Below, in pieces: positions 9,626 through 17,146 of a stretch of 64,000 nt of DNA. Every line of letters starts with the position of its first letter. Position 1 is the first letter of the stretch. Where the stretch lies: contig NZ_CP037940.1 in the NCBI RefSeq assembly GCF_004358325.1, forward strand, positions 2,852,001 through 2,916,000, in the 5' to 3' direction. Source of the DNA: Periweissella cryptocerci. Lineage in GTDB: Bacteria; Bacillota; Bacilli; Lactobacillales; Lactobacillaceae. The notes beneath the pieces were generated by a model. It was not told where the DNA came from. It ran no database searches and was given only the letters and a program-made list of their open reading frames with translations. Position numbers and translations under genes: made by a program.

Positions 9626-10780
9626 ATGGCTAAATTTGGAAAAGCTGTCATTACCGATGTTGGTAAGCGTGGCGTCGCGGATTTGATTGTTGGCAATGAA
9701 GAAATCACGTTTACGAAAATACAGACATCAAGTACATCGGTACCTGATAACTTGTTACGTTCATTGGAATCACTAACTAATGTTAAACAAGAAACTATAC
9801 CAAGTAACGTCTCGCGATTGAGTGAAGACCCGGACACGGTTGAAGTTAACTTTGCTATTACTAACTTGGAAATAACAATTGATTACACCATCAACACGGT
9901 AGGGTTATTCATTAAAGGAATGGATGACGAAGACGTATTGTTTGCCGTATTTTCTGCGACTAGCGGTGTACTGATTCCGGCATTTGGTGTGAATAACAGC
10001 ATGTCTACCTCGATTGGATTACGTTTCAAGATGAGTGCAGATGCCACAGTGAGTTTTGCGGTCAGTCCAGATGTGCTGATAACGCATCAAGAATTCGAAG
10101 CTGCACTTGCTGAGCAGGATGAAATCAATCAAGCGAAGGCTGATGATGGCCAAGTTGTGAAACTAAACGGAGACCAAGCAGTTTTAGGCGAGAAAGATTT
10201 TGAAATCTTGAAGATGGCTGGAGAAATTGTTGCCACATTAGGCATGTTACCAGTCAACCCAGCTAATGATGATCAAGTGGTTCATACAACGAAGGATGAA
10301 GCGATTGTTGGCAAAAAGAATTTTACGGATTTGAACCAAAATAATAAGAAGGTTGCGACAATTGATCAACTTCCAGACATGTCTAGATACGCGTTAAATA
10401 CTTCTGTTGGTAAGATAAAACGTTTAGCAAGTTGGTCTGCGACTGTTCGTAACGGAAACACGCTAACTCTTTCAGAATCAGTGGATGCCTATGATTTCAT
10501 CACGATGGAAGCAGCATACAATGGCGTTCGGTGTTTTGGTGAGTGGGTCGCTCGTTCAGCTGCTCGTTCGGGTGGATGGACAGCAACTGCTACTAATATA
10601 AATGACACCGTGAATGCAGGACCAGAAACAGGACAAGCGCGAATGAAAATGCCAACACCCACTACGCTCAATATTATCGACGTACGAGCTATTAAGCAAA
10701 ATACTCAAGGAGTTACGACGCTGGTTGAAAATACTGATCAGTTCATAATTTACGGGGTGTTTGGTATCAAATTTAATTAA
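9626..10780 (+). CDS. Phage tail fibre protein
   Basis: This 384-residue protein has a GAAAGGAG ribosome-binding site. Its N terminus (KAVITDVGKRGVADLIVGNEEITFTKIQ) resembles tail-fibre attachment domains found downstream of XkdU. Two related short blocks follow (DGQVVKLNGDQAVLGEKDFE and DQVVHTTKDEAIVGKKNFTD), which look like repeated fibre-shaft segments. The C-terminal ~120 residues form a beta-rich tip-like domain (VRCFGEWVARSAARSGGWTATA). It is separate from the diversified receptor-binding protein that follows. Fibre role from position and repeat layout. Confidence 0.75.
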   Translation: MAKFGKAVITDVGKRGVADLIVGNEEITFTKIQTSSTSVPDNLLRSLESLTNVKQETIPSNVSRLSEDPDTVEVNFAITNLEITIDYTINTVGLFIKGMDDEDVLFAVFSATSGVLIPAFGVNNSMSTSIGLRFKMSADATVSFAVSPDVLITHQEFEAALAEQDEINQAKADDGQVVKLNGDQAVLGEKDFEILKMAGEIVATLGMLPVNPANDDQVVHTTKDEAIVGKKNFTDLNQNNKKVATIDQLPDMSRYALNTSVGKIKRLASWSATVRNGNTLTLSESVDAYDFITMEAAYNGVRCFGEWVARSAARSGGWTATATNINDTVNAGPETGQARMKMPTPTTLNIIDVRAIKQNTQGVTTLVENTDQFIIYGVFGIKFN

Positions 10781-10797
10781 CGAAAGGGGATGAATAA

Positions 10798-13338
10798 ATG
10801 ACAGCAATTCAATTGAATTTATCACTGGATAAATCATTTGTGACCGACCAAATCCTTGTGCTTCGTCGTGGAGATTACGGGTATCAAGAATTTGATGCAA
10901 CAATCGCAGACTTCATACCAACCGGCTGGGACTGTCGATTTAAAGGTATTAATAATGCGGGCGAATCAGTAATTTCAGAAGTTGAAGTGACAACTTCTGG
11001 AAGTGATTCTGTTGCACATCTTGGGTTCAAGTCTAATGCCGGCTCAGAAGTCGGGAGGTATCAACGCGCATACTTGGAATTCTCAAAAGAAGTTGACGAT
11101 GAAATGCAAATCGTTTCAACGAATAATTTCATCGTGACTGTGATTGGGGATGTCGATTATTCCGAAGAACAAGCAAATGAAACCGTGAACTTTTACAACA
11201 CGATGGTATCAACAATCGAAGAACACTTTAATCAAACGTTAACGGAGATTATTGATTATCGTGATGACGGTATTGTTGAAATCCAAAACATTTTAGATGG
11301 ATTGGTTACTACCGCTACTGCCACCAAGGATTCAGTGGCAGAGGCATTAGCTGAGTTCACTGCGTATTTGAATACACAAGAAACGCTTTGGACTGAGAAC
11401 TATGAAGCTAAGCAGGCTGAAATCATTTTAATCGTTAATCAACTGGCAGAATCATTGCAACTGAAAAGTGATTTAGAAAATGCGCTAACAGAATCGGCTG
11501 AGTTAAACGCTGCGCTGCAAACTAAATTAGATGAAGCAATGACTACTTGGGAAGGGTTGGAGGAGCGGAAGGCAGAAGTCGAACATGCGACGGAGGTTGC
11601 ATTATTCGCAGGTGAAAGTGCGACAGCATCTAAGAATGCGACGGAGGTTGTTCGCACCAACACCGAAAACCTACGCGCAACACTCCAAGCTTGGCTAACC
11701 AACAGCAACTCACAACTAGCCAGCGCCACGCAACAAATCACCAGCATGCTCGAAGCAATCGATACTGGTGAAATCATCACGAGAGAGGAATTTAACGAAA
11801 TCATGGCCACAGTTCAAATGAACGTACCAGAATTTATGCGAAAAATTTACGGCATTAAAATCAATACCAATGATGGTTCAGACGCTGGCGTTGTCCGCAC
11901 TGATGATTCCGCCGATTGGGTAGTTTACGCCGGCTTTGATGGCGAAACGCCACGCAACGATGCCGATGCAGCCATGCGTGACTTCATTTCTAAGCCTTAC
12001 AAAGACGCTATCGGCAACTGGTACGTCGATATTAAACGTCACTACACCGACATTCGTAAGACAGAATCCGGGACGTTTATCAAGCGTATCAGTCTTTATC
12101 CGTACCCAGGCTGGACACTCAGTCCAAAATTCAAGAATCCAACGACCGGCAAGTTGCTTGATCACATCTCAATCGGCTGTTTCAAAGCTTCAAGTGAATC
12201 AAGTCGAATGATTTCCAAGCCAGGGAAATACCCAACGAACTGGACTTCGATAGTTAGTTTCCGGACACAAGCCAAAGCCAATAATAACTTGGCGCCAGGT
12301 CACCAACAAATGGATTTTCACACGCGAATGGTAATCACGAACATCGTTCAGATTGTCACTGGAACGTTGAACCCGCAAGAGAAAGTGCTCAGTGATGCGG
12401 ACGTTCATGGCACAGCAATCAAAGCTCTGCGCGGACTGATTTCTGAATCGTATGATGGCGTTCAACCATCACGATTAGAGTACGAAGCGGACGGCACCAC
12501 CGTTAAAGCCACCAATCGCATTATTTTTCCGGACAATACCAACACACGAAAATATCGTGTTGGACAATCATTTTCTGGGGCTGGTGGCACTCGCACAATC
12601 ACGAAGCTCTCGTGGACAAGCAATCCAATCACTTCGGCTAAAGAATTGGTTGTGTGGGTTGATGGTGCGCCGTATAAGACAGCGGCTACCACTGCGCACT
12701 ATTGCCAGGGTTGGCCAACAGGCTTCACCAAAGACATCGCTGCGACAATCGGTACGAAAACAACGTATCGCATTAAAACTGATGCAACCATTGAGCCACT
12801 AGTCGATGGTGATGGCAACGACTTACCAGTAAACGGGACGAATACAGTTACTAACCGAGAAATTCTTTATAACGATGGCACACAACCATTCAGCTTTTAT
12901 GGTATGGAAAACTTGTGGGGCGACCTCTGGGAATGGGTTGATGACTTGAATATCAACACCCTCGAAGATGGTACGCAGGAAATCTGGACGACCGATGGTG
13001 GTGATTCTAACGCCTTTGCCTCAAATCTCTTTGCCGCACCATATAGAAAATTGGGATATGGTGCCAAAACTTCCGAATCGTGGATTAAAGATGTTGGCCT
13101 AGATCCAGATTCACCATTGCTTAATTTACCAATCCAAACTGCGACTAACGGAACTGAATCGACATATTACGGTGATTATTACTATCGTTCAACTGCAGTT
13201 GCTCCGCACGTTGCGCGTGTGGGTGGCTACTTCGACAATGGCACGAATGATGGGTTGTCGTGTTGGAACTTGAACAACACGACGTCGGGCACGCACGCGA
13301 ATATCGGGACTCGCCTGGTTAAAATGGCTTCGGTTTAA
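10798..13338 (+). CDS. Receptor-binding baseplate protein: BppU-like N terminus, coiled coil, DGR-diversified lectin-like C terminus
   Basis: This 846-residue protein is the target of the diversity-generating retroelement. Residues 1 to about 125 resemble the BppU baseplate upper protein domain (SLDKSFVTDQILVLRRGDYG). A long helical, coiled-coil-like region follows (about 130-350). The C-terminal half looks like the formylglycine-generating-enzyme/C-type-lectin fold used by DGR targets; NLWGDLWEWVDD near residues 704-715 is a family signature. Residues about 808-839 are encoded by the variable repeat (13219-13314) and end in ANIGTRLVKM. It probably contacts the host surface and switches specificity when the repeat is rewritten. 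The DGR target call is firm; the ligand is unknown. Confidence 0.93.
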   Translation: MTAIQLNLSLDKSFVTDQILVLRRGDYGYQEFDATIADFIPTGWDCRFKGINNAGESVISEVEVTTSGSDSVAHLGFKSNAGSEVGRYQRAYLEFSKEVDDEMQIVSTNNFIVTVIGDVDYSEEQANETVNFYNTMVSTIEEHFNQTLTEIIDYRDDGIVEIQNILDGLVTTATATKDSVAEALAEFTAYLNTQETLWTENYEAKQAEIILIVNQLAESLQLKSDLENALTESAELNAALQTKLDEAMTTWEGLEERKAEVEHATEVALFAGESATASKNATEVVRTNTENLRATLQAWLTNSNSQLASATQQITSMLEAIDTGEIITREEFNEIMATVQMNVPEFMRKIYGIKINTNDGSDAGVVRTDDSADWVVYAGFDGETPRNDADAAMRDFISKPYKDAIGNWYVDIKRHYTDIRKTESGTFIKRISLYPYPGWTLSPKFKNPTTGKLLDHISIGCFKASSESSRMISKPGKYPTNWTSIVSFRTQAKANNNLAPGHQQMDFHTRMVITNIVQIVTGTLNPQEKVLSDADVHGTAIKALRGLISESYDGVQPSRLEYEADGTTVKATNRIIFPDNTNTRKYRVGQSFSGAGGTRTITKLSWTSNPITSAKELVVWVDGAPYKTAATTAHYCQGWPTGFTKDIAATIGTKTTYRIKTDATIEPLVDGDGNDLPVNGTNTVTNREILYNDGTQPFSFYGMENLWGDLWEWVDDLNINTLEDGTQEIWTTDGGDSNAFASNLFAAPYRKLGYGAKTSESWIKDVGLDPDSPLLNLPIQTATNGTESTYYGDYYYRSTAVAPHVARVGGYFDNGTNDGLSCWNLNNTTSGTHANIGTRLVKMASV
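13219..13314 (+). repeat. DGR variable repeat (VR)
   Basis: This 96-base segment at the 3' end of the target gene aligns without gaps to the template repeat 212 bases downstream; 89 of 96 positions match. Seven sites differ. Six have A in the template: VR 13228 (T), 13234 (G), 13262 (G), 13288 (G), 13289 (G) and 13294 (C). The seventh, 13309 (A, template G), lies in the last bases, where the initiation-of-homing (IMH) element normally differs between repeats. The protein effects are Asn to Tyr, Asp, Gly and His, Tyr to Cys, and Ala to Thr for the non-A change. Confidence 0.95.
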
Positions 13339-13345
13339 GGGGGAC

Positions 13346-13363
13346 CGGGGGATTTCTCCCCCG
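13346..13363 (+). promoter_or_regulatory. Hairpin/cruciform element after the DGR target gene
   Basis: CGGGGGA (13346-13352), a four-base loop TTTC, and TCCCCCG (13357-13363) form a perfect 7-bp GC-rich stem 7 bases after the target stop codon. On the complementary strand the loop reads GAAA. Known DGRs such as that of Bordetella phage BPP-1 need a short-stem, four-base-loop structure just past VR for efficient retrohoming, and this element matches that description in place and size. No T-run follows, so it does not look like an ordinary terminator. Confidence 0.75.
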
Positions 13364-13684
13364 CTAGAGAAATTAATAATAAAGGCTTGATGATGCAGAG
13401 TTTCCCGTTGCCGGTTTTGTGGTTGCGATTGTGGGTGGCAACTTCAACAATGGCACGAATGATGGGTTGTCGTATTGGAACTTGAACAACACGACGTCGA
13501 ACACGAACGCGAATATCGGGGCTCGCACAATGTTATTAATGAAATTAAAAATTCAAAACAAATTAATTGCATCATCAAATCCGTAGCGCTTGCTAAAAAT
13601 ACAGCCGACGAAGCATGGTTTAGTAGAAAAACGTCGAAACACCATGAGGCGAATAACATTAGAAATTTAAGAGGTTTTATCACG
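13364..13684 (+). ncRNA. DGR template RNA region (TR plus spacer)
   Basis: This 321-base gap between the hairpin and the reverse transcriptase start carries no convincing gene. It holds the template repeat (13431-13526) and a spacer of about 158 bases before the RT start. In studied DGRs the template RNA spans TR and the adjoining spacer, where the RT primes. The limits given here are simply the gap limits; the real RNA ends are unknown. The sequence just before TR translates to FPVAGFVVAIVGGNFNNG, suggesting TR arose from a copy of a lectin-domain gene end. Confidence 0.6.
13431..13526 (+). repeat. DGR template repeat (TR)
   Basis: This is the template partner of VR (13219-13314). It contains 27 adenines in 96 bases, many in AAC codons, the arrangement that gives most amino acid variety under adenine mutagenesis. 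Weaker similarity extends left to about 13422, with one more A change and one non-A change. Homology stops sharply after CTCGC, where VR continues CTGGTT and TR continues ACAATG. It lies between target and RT, in the same direction as both. Confidence 0.95.
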
Positions 13685-14791
13685 ATGAAACGAGCTAACA
13701 ATCTTTGGCCGCAAATCATCAGTCCGACTAACATTGATATTGCATTAACGCAGGCGGCCCGACACAAAACTCACCGACGTGATGTTCAAAGCTGCATCAA
13801 AAGTCGCGATGTTTTGACCAGACAACTCGCAATTGACTTGAAGCGTGGCAATTTCACGCCATGTCAGCCAAAGGAAATGATTATTTTTGATGGCCCAACC
13901 GGAAAGCAGCGTACAATCTTGAAGCCGCGCTTCTATCCAGACCAACTGGTGCATCAGTTATTAATCACAGCAATCGAACCATCGTTAATGCGAGGTATGT
14001 ATCAATACTCTTGTGGGTCAATTCCAAAACGCGGCGCAAGCTATGGTCAAAAAGCCGTTCGCAAGTGGTTAGACAATGACCCGAGAAATACCAAGTATTG
14101 TCTGAAAATGGATGTATCAAAATTTTACCCGAGCATCGACAACGAAAACCTCAAACGAAAATTTAGAACAATCATCAAAGACAAGAAAGTTCTCTGGTTA
14201 ATTGACCGCATCGTTGATACGCAACAAGGTCAAGCGATTGGCTACTACACGAGTCAATGGTTCGCAAACTTCTACTTGCAAGACTTCGACCATTACGTCA
14301 AAGAGAAACTCGGTGCTAAGTATTATGTTCGATATGTGGATGATTTAGTCATTCTTGGGCAAAACAAGAAAACGCTGCATAAAATGCGCGAACGGATAAC
14401 TGCATATCTTGCGAACGAAGGATTAACGACGAAACCGAATTGGCAAGTATTCAAAATTGCCAAGCTGACACCAAGCGGTACTCATTTCAAGCGTGGCCAA
14501 ACGCCTAACGAATATCGTGGCCGTGCCATTGATTTTCTTGGATTAAAATTTTATCGCGATAATACCACACTACGAAGAAAGAACGTTTTAAGAATCAAAC
14601 GACGAGTCAAAAAGATTAATCGCAAAGGTGAACTGAATTTTCACGACGCGTGCGCAATCGTCAGCTACCACGGTTGGATGACTCGCTCAAATTCAAAACA
14701 CTTATATATCACACACATCAAGCCAGTAGTCACTATTGGTGAAGCAAAGCGGAGGATTAGACATGAATCTCTACGGAAAAATCGAGAATGA
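13685..14791 (+). CDS. DGR reverse transcriptase
   Basis: I start at ATG 13685, with AGAGG about 10 bases upstream; the frame stays open back into TR but starts there would translate the template. The 368-residue protein has RT motifs in order: KPRFYPDQLVHQLL with YSCGSIPKRG, KMDVSKFYPSID (Asp143), IGYYTSQWFANFYL (Ser190-Gln191), YVRYVDD (Asp219, Asp220), and FLGLKFY near the thumb. SQ in motif 4 and the small size without maturase or integrase domains fit DGR RTs rather than group II introns or retrons. It copies TR RNA with A-specific errors to replace VR. It overlaps the next gene by 29 bases. Confidence 0.95.
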   Translation: MKRANNLWPQIISPTNIDIALTQAARHKTHRRDVQSCIKSRDVLTRQLAIDLKRGNFTPCQPKEMIIFDGPTGKQRTILKPRFYPDQLVHQLLITAIEPSLMRGMYQYSCGSIPKRGASYGQKAVRKWLDNDPRNTKYCLKMDVSKFYPSIDNENLKRKFRTIIKDKKVLWLIDRIVDTQQGQAIGYYTSQWFANFYLQDFDHYVKEKLGAKYYVRYVDDLVILGQNKKTLHKMRERITAYLANEGLTTKPNWQVFKIAKLTPSGTHFKRGQTPNEYRGRAIDFLGLKFYRDNTTLRRKNVLRIKRRVKKINRKGELNFHDACAIVSYHGWMTRSNSKHLYITHIKPVVTIGEAKRRIRHESLRKNRE

Positions 14792-14984
14792 TGAATTAAA
14801 AGTAATGATGGCCACCGAATGCCCAGAAGGATACTATCCAGTAATTTTCAACGCCGTGCCACCGTACGACCAAGAAACTCAACTTTGCAAAGTTGGACTT
14901 GGCACAATTGCTTTCGGCACGTTGTACGTCGGTTACGAAATTGAAGATGTACCGGAAAACAACGACGAAAGCGCAGGTGATTAA
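14763..14984 (+). CDS. Small phage protein of unknown function
   Basis: This 73-residue acidic protein uses ATG at 14763, with a GGAGG-like site (GCGGAGG) upstream inside the RT gene. It starts MNLYGKIENDELKVMM. No family is recognised. It overlaps the RT end by 29 bases and ends in TAATG, which starts the holin gene. Its size and composition do not resemble Avd, the helical accessory protein of many DGRs. Similar small acidic proteins commonly sit between tail and lysis genes in lactic acid bacteria phages. Confidence 0.6.
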   Translation: MNLYGKIENDELKVMMATECPEGYYPVIFNAVPPYDQETQLCKVGLGTIAFGTLYVGYEIEDVPENNDESAGD

Positions 14985-15379
14985 TGATTGATTTTGCAAT
15001 CCAAAACGTTAATGGCGCAATTAAAGCAATGACCGAATTTGGCAAGAATGCGACTGAATTTCTCATCGTAATGACAGTTCTAGTTGCCGGATTCGCAAAG
15101 CCTCTTCATCAATTGAACGGTTGGTTGAAAAACAAGAAAATCATCGCTCGCCGTGTGATTTTAGTCGAGTTAGCTGACGAAGTCGTTTCTTACTGTGAAG
15201 CCCACGCAGCGGAAATTTCAGAGCCGAAAAAAGAGCATGCGATGTCGATGCTAAAAGATTTGCTGGATGAAAAAATTGGCAAAGATATCGTTAAAACAAC
15301 ACAGATTGATTCGCAAATCGAGCAAGCCGTCCAACGGCTGAAACAAAATGAATTTGAAGTGAAGAAAGGGCAAGAATGA
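14984..15379 (+). CDS. Phage holin, LLH-like
   Basis: This 131-residue protein has one hydrophobic segment (about residues 23-40, FLIVMTVLVAGFAKPL) followed by a long charged helical tail. That layout and the place before the endolysin fit the LLH holin family of lactobacillus phages. Its ATG overlaps the previous stop by one base. Holins form membrane lesions that release the endolysin or collapse membrane potential at lysis. Confidence 0.78.
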   Translation: MIDFAIQNVNGAIKAMTEFGKNATEFLIVMTVLVAGFAKPLHQLNGWLKNKKIIARRVILVELADEVVSYCEAHAAEISEPKKEHAMSMLKDLLDEKIGKDIVKTTQIDSQIEQAVQRLKQNEFEVKKGQE

Positions 15380-15651
15380 TGAAAAACCAAGTAACGAAAG
15401 AACAAATCGATAAGTTGATGTCGAATGCTGAAATCAACGTAGAAACCGTTCACAGCAAAGTAACCATTGTCACAGTAAAATTACCGAATGGCTTTGTCAT
15501 TACCGAAGCAAGTGGAGCAGTTGACGCTGCTAACTATAATGCTGAAATCGGCAAGAAAGTTTGCTTGGAACGCATTCAGAATAAGTTGTGGGAACTGGAA
15601 GGCTATGCGTTAGCAAACGACCTTCTCAAATCGAAAGAAAGTGGTGAATAA
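15376..15651 (+). CDS. Gp49-like phage protein
   Basis: This 91-residue protein starts on an ATGA overlap with the holin gene. It contains VETVHSKVTIVTVKLPNGFVITEASGAVDAANYNAEIGKKVCLERIQNKLWELEGY, the characteristic stretch of the Gp49 family in phages of low-GC Gram-positive bacteria. Function is not established. It is encoded between holin and endolysin and probably belongs to the same late transcript. Confidence 0.78.
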   Translation: MMKNQVTKEQIDKLMSNAEINVETVHSKVTIVTVKLPNGFVITEASGAVDAANYNAEIGKKVCLERIQNKLWELEGYALANDLLKSKESGE

Positions 15652-15652
15652 T

Positions 15653-16435
15653 ATGAGTAAATATTTAGTGGTGGCAGGACACGGAGCAGGCGACCCAGGC
15701 GCAGTTGGTAACGGTTTAACTGAAGCCGGATATTACCGCGATAAAATGATTCCCGCAATCAAGAAATACGCCAAGCAATTGAAGAAAAATTCAATCGAAA
15801 TCTACGACACGTCACACGATATGTTTAAAGACACCAAGAGTGGTAACGGTGCCTACAAGTTGAACGGTTTCGAATCAGTAACAGAATTACACTTGGATGC
15901 TGCCGGTGCCGGAAGTACAGCGCATGGTGGCCACGTTATTATCCACAAAGGTTTTAATCCCGATGCCAGTGACAAGGCAATTGCAAATGTCGTTAAAAAG
16001 TACATTGGCTGGTTTAAGCCAAATGGATTCGATAAGCGTGATAACTTGTTAAATCTCAACGTATGCGCTAAGCGTGGCGTTGGATATCGCTTGATTGAAT
16101 TTGGTTTCATCACATCACTCGTAGACACCAACATCTTGAAAGCTAAGGTTGATACGATTGCTAAAGAATTGGTTGAAGCAATCACTGGTGAAAGTTTGGC
16201 TGCCAAATCAAAGGCAGAATATTACACTGGCATCAAAGCCGGCGCCAAGGTTGAAGCCCGAAAAACATTTGGAATTTATTCAGATGTTGCCAGAAAGAAA
16301 AAAGTGCGCGACTATCCGGCCGGCGGTTCATTCAAAATCAAAGGCATGGTCAAGAACGCAAATGGCACACCGTTGTTCATCACATCGAAGGGCAATTACT
16401 GCACCGCGAATAAAGAGTATATCAAAGTAGTTTAA
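15653..16435 (+). CDS. Phage endolysin, N-acetylmuramoyl-L-alanine amidase
   Basis: The 260-residue product starts at ATG 15653 (MSKYLVVAGHGAGDPGAVGNG). The first ~180 residues match the zinc amidase Amidase_3 fold: GHGAGDPG with a metal-binding His, LHLDAAG, and a later RLIEFGFIT glutamate motif. The last ~50 residues (KKKVRDYPAGGSFKIKGMV to TANKEYIKVV) look like a DUF5776/SH3-type wall-binding module common in Lactobacillaceae. It cuts the amide bond between glycan and stem peptide at lysis. It is the last prophage gene and is followed by a strong terminator. Confidence 0.9.
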   Translation: MSKYLVVAGHGAGDPGAVGNGLTEAGYYRDKMIPAIKKYAKQLKKNSIEIYDTSHDMFKDTKSGNGAYKLNGFESVTELHLDAAGAGSTAHGGHVIIHKGFNPDASDKAIANVVKKYIGWFKPNGFDKRDNLLNLNVCAKRGVGYRLIEFGFITSLVDTNILKAKVDTIAKELVEAITGESLAAKSKAEYYTGIKAGAKVEARKTFGIYSDVARKKKVRDYPAGGSFKIKGMVKNANGTPLFITSKGNYCTANKEYIKVV

Positions 16436-16442
16436 TCAAATT

Positions 16443-16491
16443 AAAGCCCCCAACTATTCTCAAAAATTGAGTTTAGTTGGGGGCTTTTTTT
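16443..16491 (+). terminator. Terminator after the endolysin gene
   Basis: A long perfect stem (AAAGCCCCCAACTA paired with TAGTTGGGGGCTTT) with a T-run. It closes the phage late operon. Confidence 0.93.
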
Positions 16492-16684
16492 ATGTATTCT
16501 GCCTGTCGGGATTTACGTTGTTATTTGTTGACCATTTGTTGACTTGCCTATCAAATTCAGTCGTATTTGGCAGGTGATAGTGCAATTGATTCTGCATAAA
16601 ATACCGGTTTAAAGCGGTTCTTGTTAGTTTTGACTAGTCGTTTACTATACGGCGTATAATATTGCAAGAATTAAAACTTAACTG
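16492..16684. other. Probable right edge of the prophage
   Basis: Phage genes end before this stretch and host genes begin after it, so the attachment site should lie here or close by. TTTGTTGACCA followed by TTTGTTGACTT (about 16526-16548) is a short direct repeat of the sort seen as integrase arm sites. No tRNA end is visible. The core cannot be named because the left prophage end is outside the window. Confidence 0.4.
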
Positions 16685-16738
16685 TTGACGGCAATCAGAC
16701 AATGGCATATATTATGACTATACTATATGTCATATAAT
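16685..16738 (+). promoter_or_regulatory. Promoter and PadR-type operator
   Basis: TTGACG (16685-16690) and TATATT (16708-16713), spaced 17 bases, form a good sigma-A promoter. Immediately downstream and overlapping is a dyad, ATGAC (16714-16718) with GTCAT (16729-16733), flanked by AT-rich mirrored bases. The placement would block RNA polymerase, as expected for autoregulation by the PadR protein encoded next. Confidence 0.7.
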
Positions 16739-16792
16739 ATTGATTTTTGTGAAATTATTCAATAGATATCAAAGATAACGAAAGGAGCAACG

Positions 16793-17146
16793 ATGGCAAT
16801 TCAAATACCAACTGAGTTATTGGATGGCGCGGTCCTAGCGATTTTAGCCGAAGAAAACCTCTATGGCTATGCGCTCACGAAGCGGGTCCAAGCTCAACTA
16901 CCGGTTTCAGAGTCCACGATGTACCCAGTGTTGCGGCGCTTGAAGAAAAATGAGGCGCTCACAACATATGATGAACCATTTGAAGGGCGGATGCGGCGCT
17001 ATTATCAATTAACCGCGCTTGGTCGGCAACAATTACAAATGATTCAAGCTGATTGGCATGGATTTAGCGCAGCAATTAATCACTTGTTGATTGCAGATGA
17101 TAAACAACCTGCGAAAAATAAATTAACTAATGAGGGAGTGGAATGA
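16793..17146 (+). CDS. PadR-family transcriptional regulator
   Basis: This 117-residue protein has the PadR winged-helix pattern: LDGAVLAILAEENLYGYALTKRVQ, then SESTMYPVLRRLKKNEALTTY and GRMRRYYQLTALGRQQL. A GAAAGGAG site precedes its ATG. It is the first gene of a three-gene operon with DUF1700 and DUF4097 proteins, overlapping the second by 4 bases. Such PadR regulators usually repress their own operon; the dyad at 16709-16738 is the likely target. Confidence 0.92.
   Translation: MAIQIPTELLDGAVLAILAEENLYGYALTKRVQAQLPVSESTMYPVLRRLKKNEALTTYDEPFEGRMRRYYQLTALGRQQLQMIQADWHGFSAAINHLLIADDKQPAKNKLTNEGVE

Noticed and set aside
13346..13363. Hairpin after the DGR target as a normal terminator
   Set aside because: No T-run follows and the RT lies on the same strand downstream; the element fits a DGR recognition hairpin better, though dual use is possible.
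13475..13684. Upstream extension of the RT reading frame into the template repeat
   Set aside because: The frame is open to a TTG in TR, but ATG 13685 has a ribosome-binding site and starts at the conserved N terminus. Translation through TR is unlikely.
14763..14984. Possible Avd accessory protein of the DGR
   Set aside because: It is short, acidic and beta-like in pattern, unlike the basic helical Avd. It is kept only as a small phage protein.
16526..16548. TTTGTTGAC repeats as a CRISPR or promoter array
   Set aside because: Only two copies with no regular spacers; at best integrase arm sites.
16492..16792. tRNA gene or tRNA 3' end as integration target
   Set aside because: No cloverleaf or CCA-like end could be found in this stretch.
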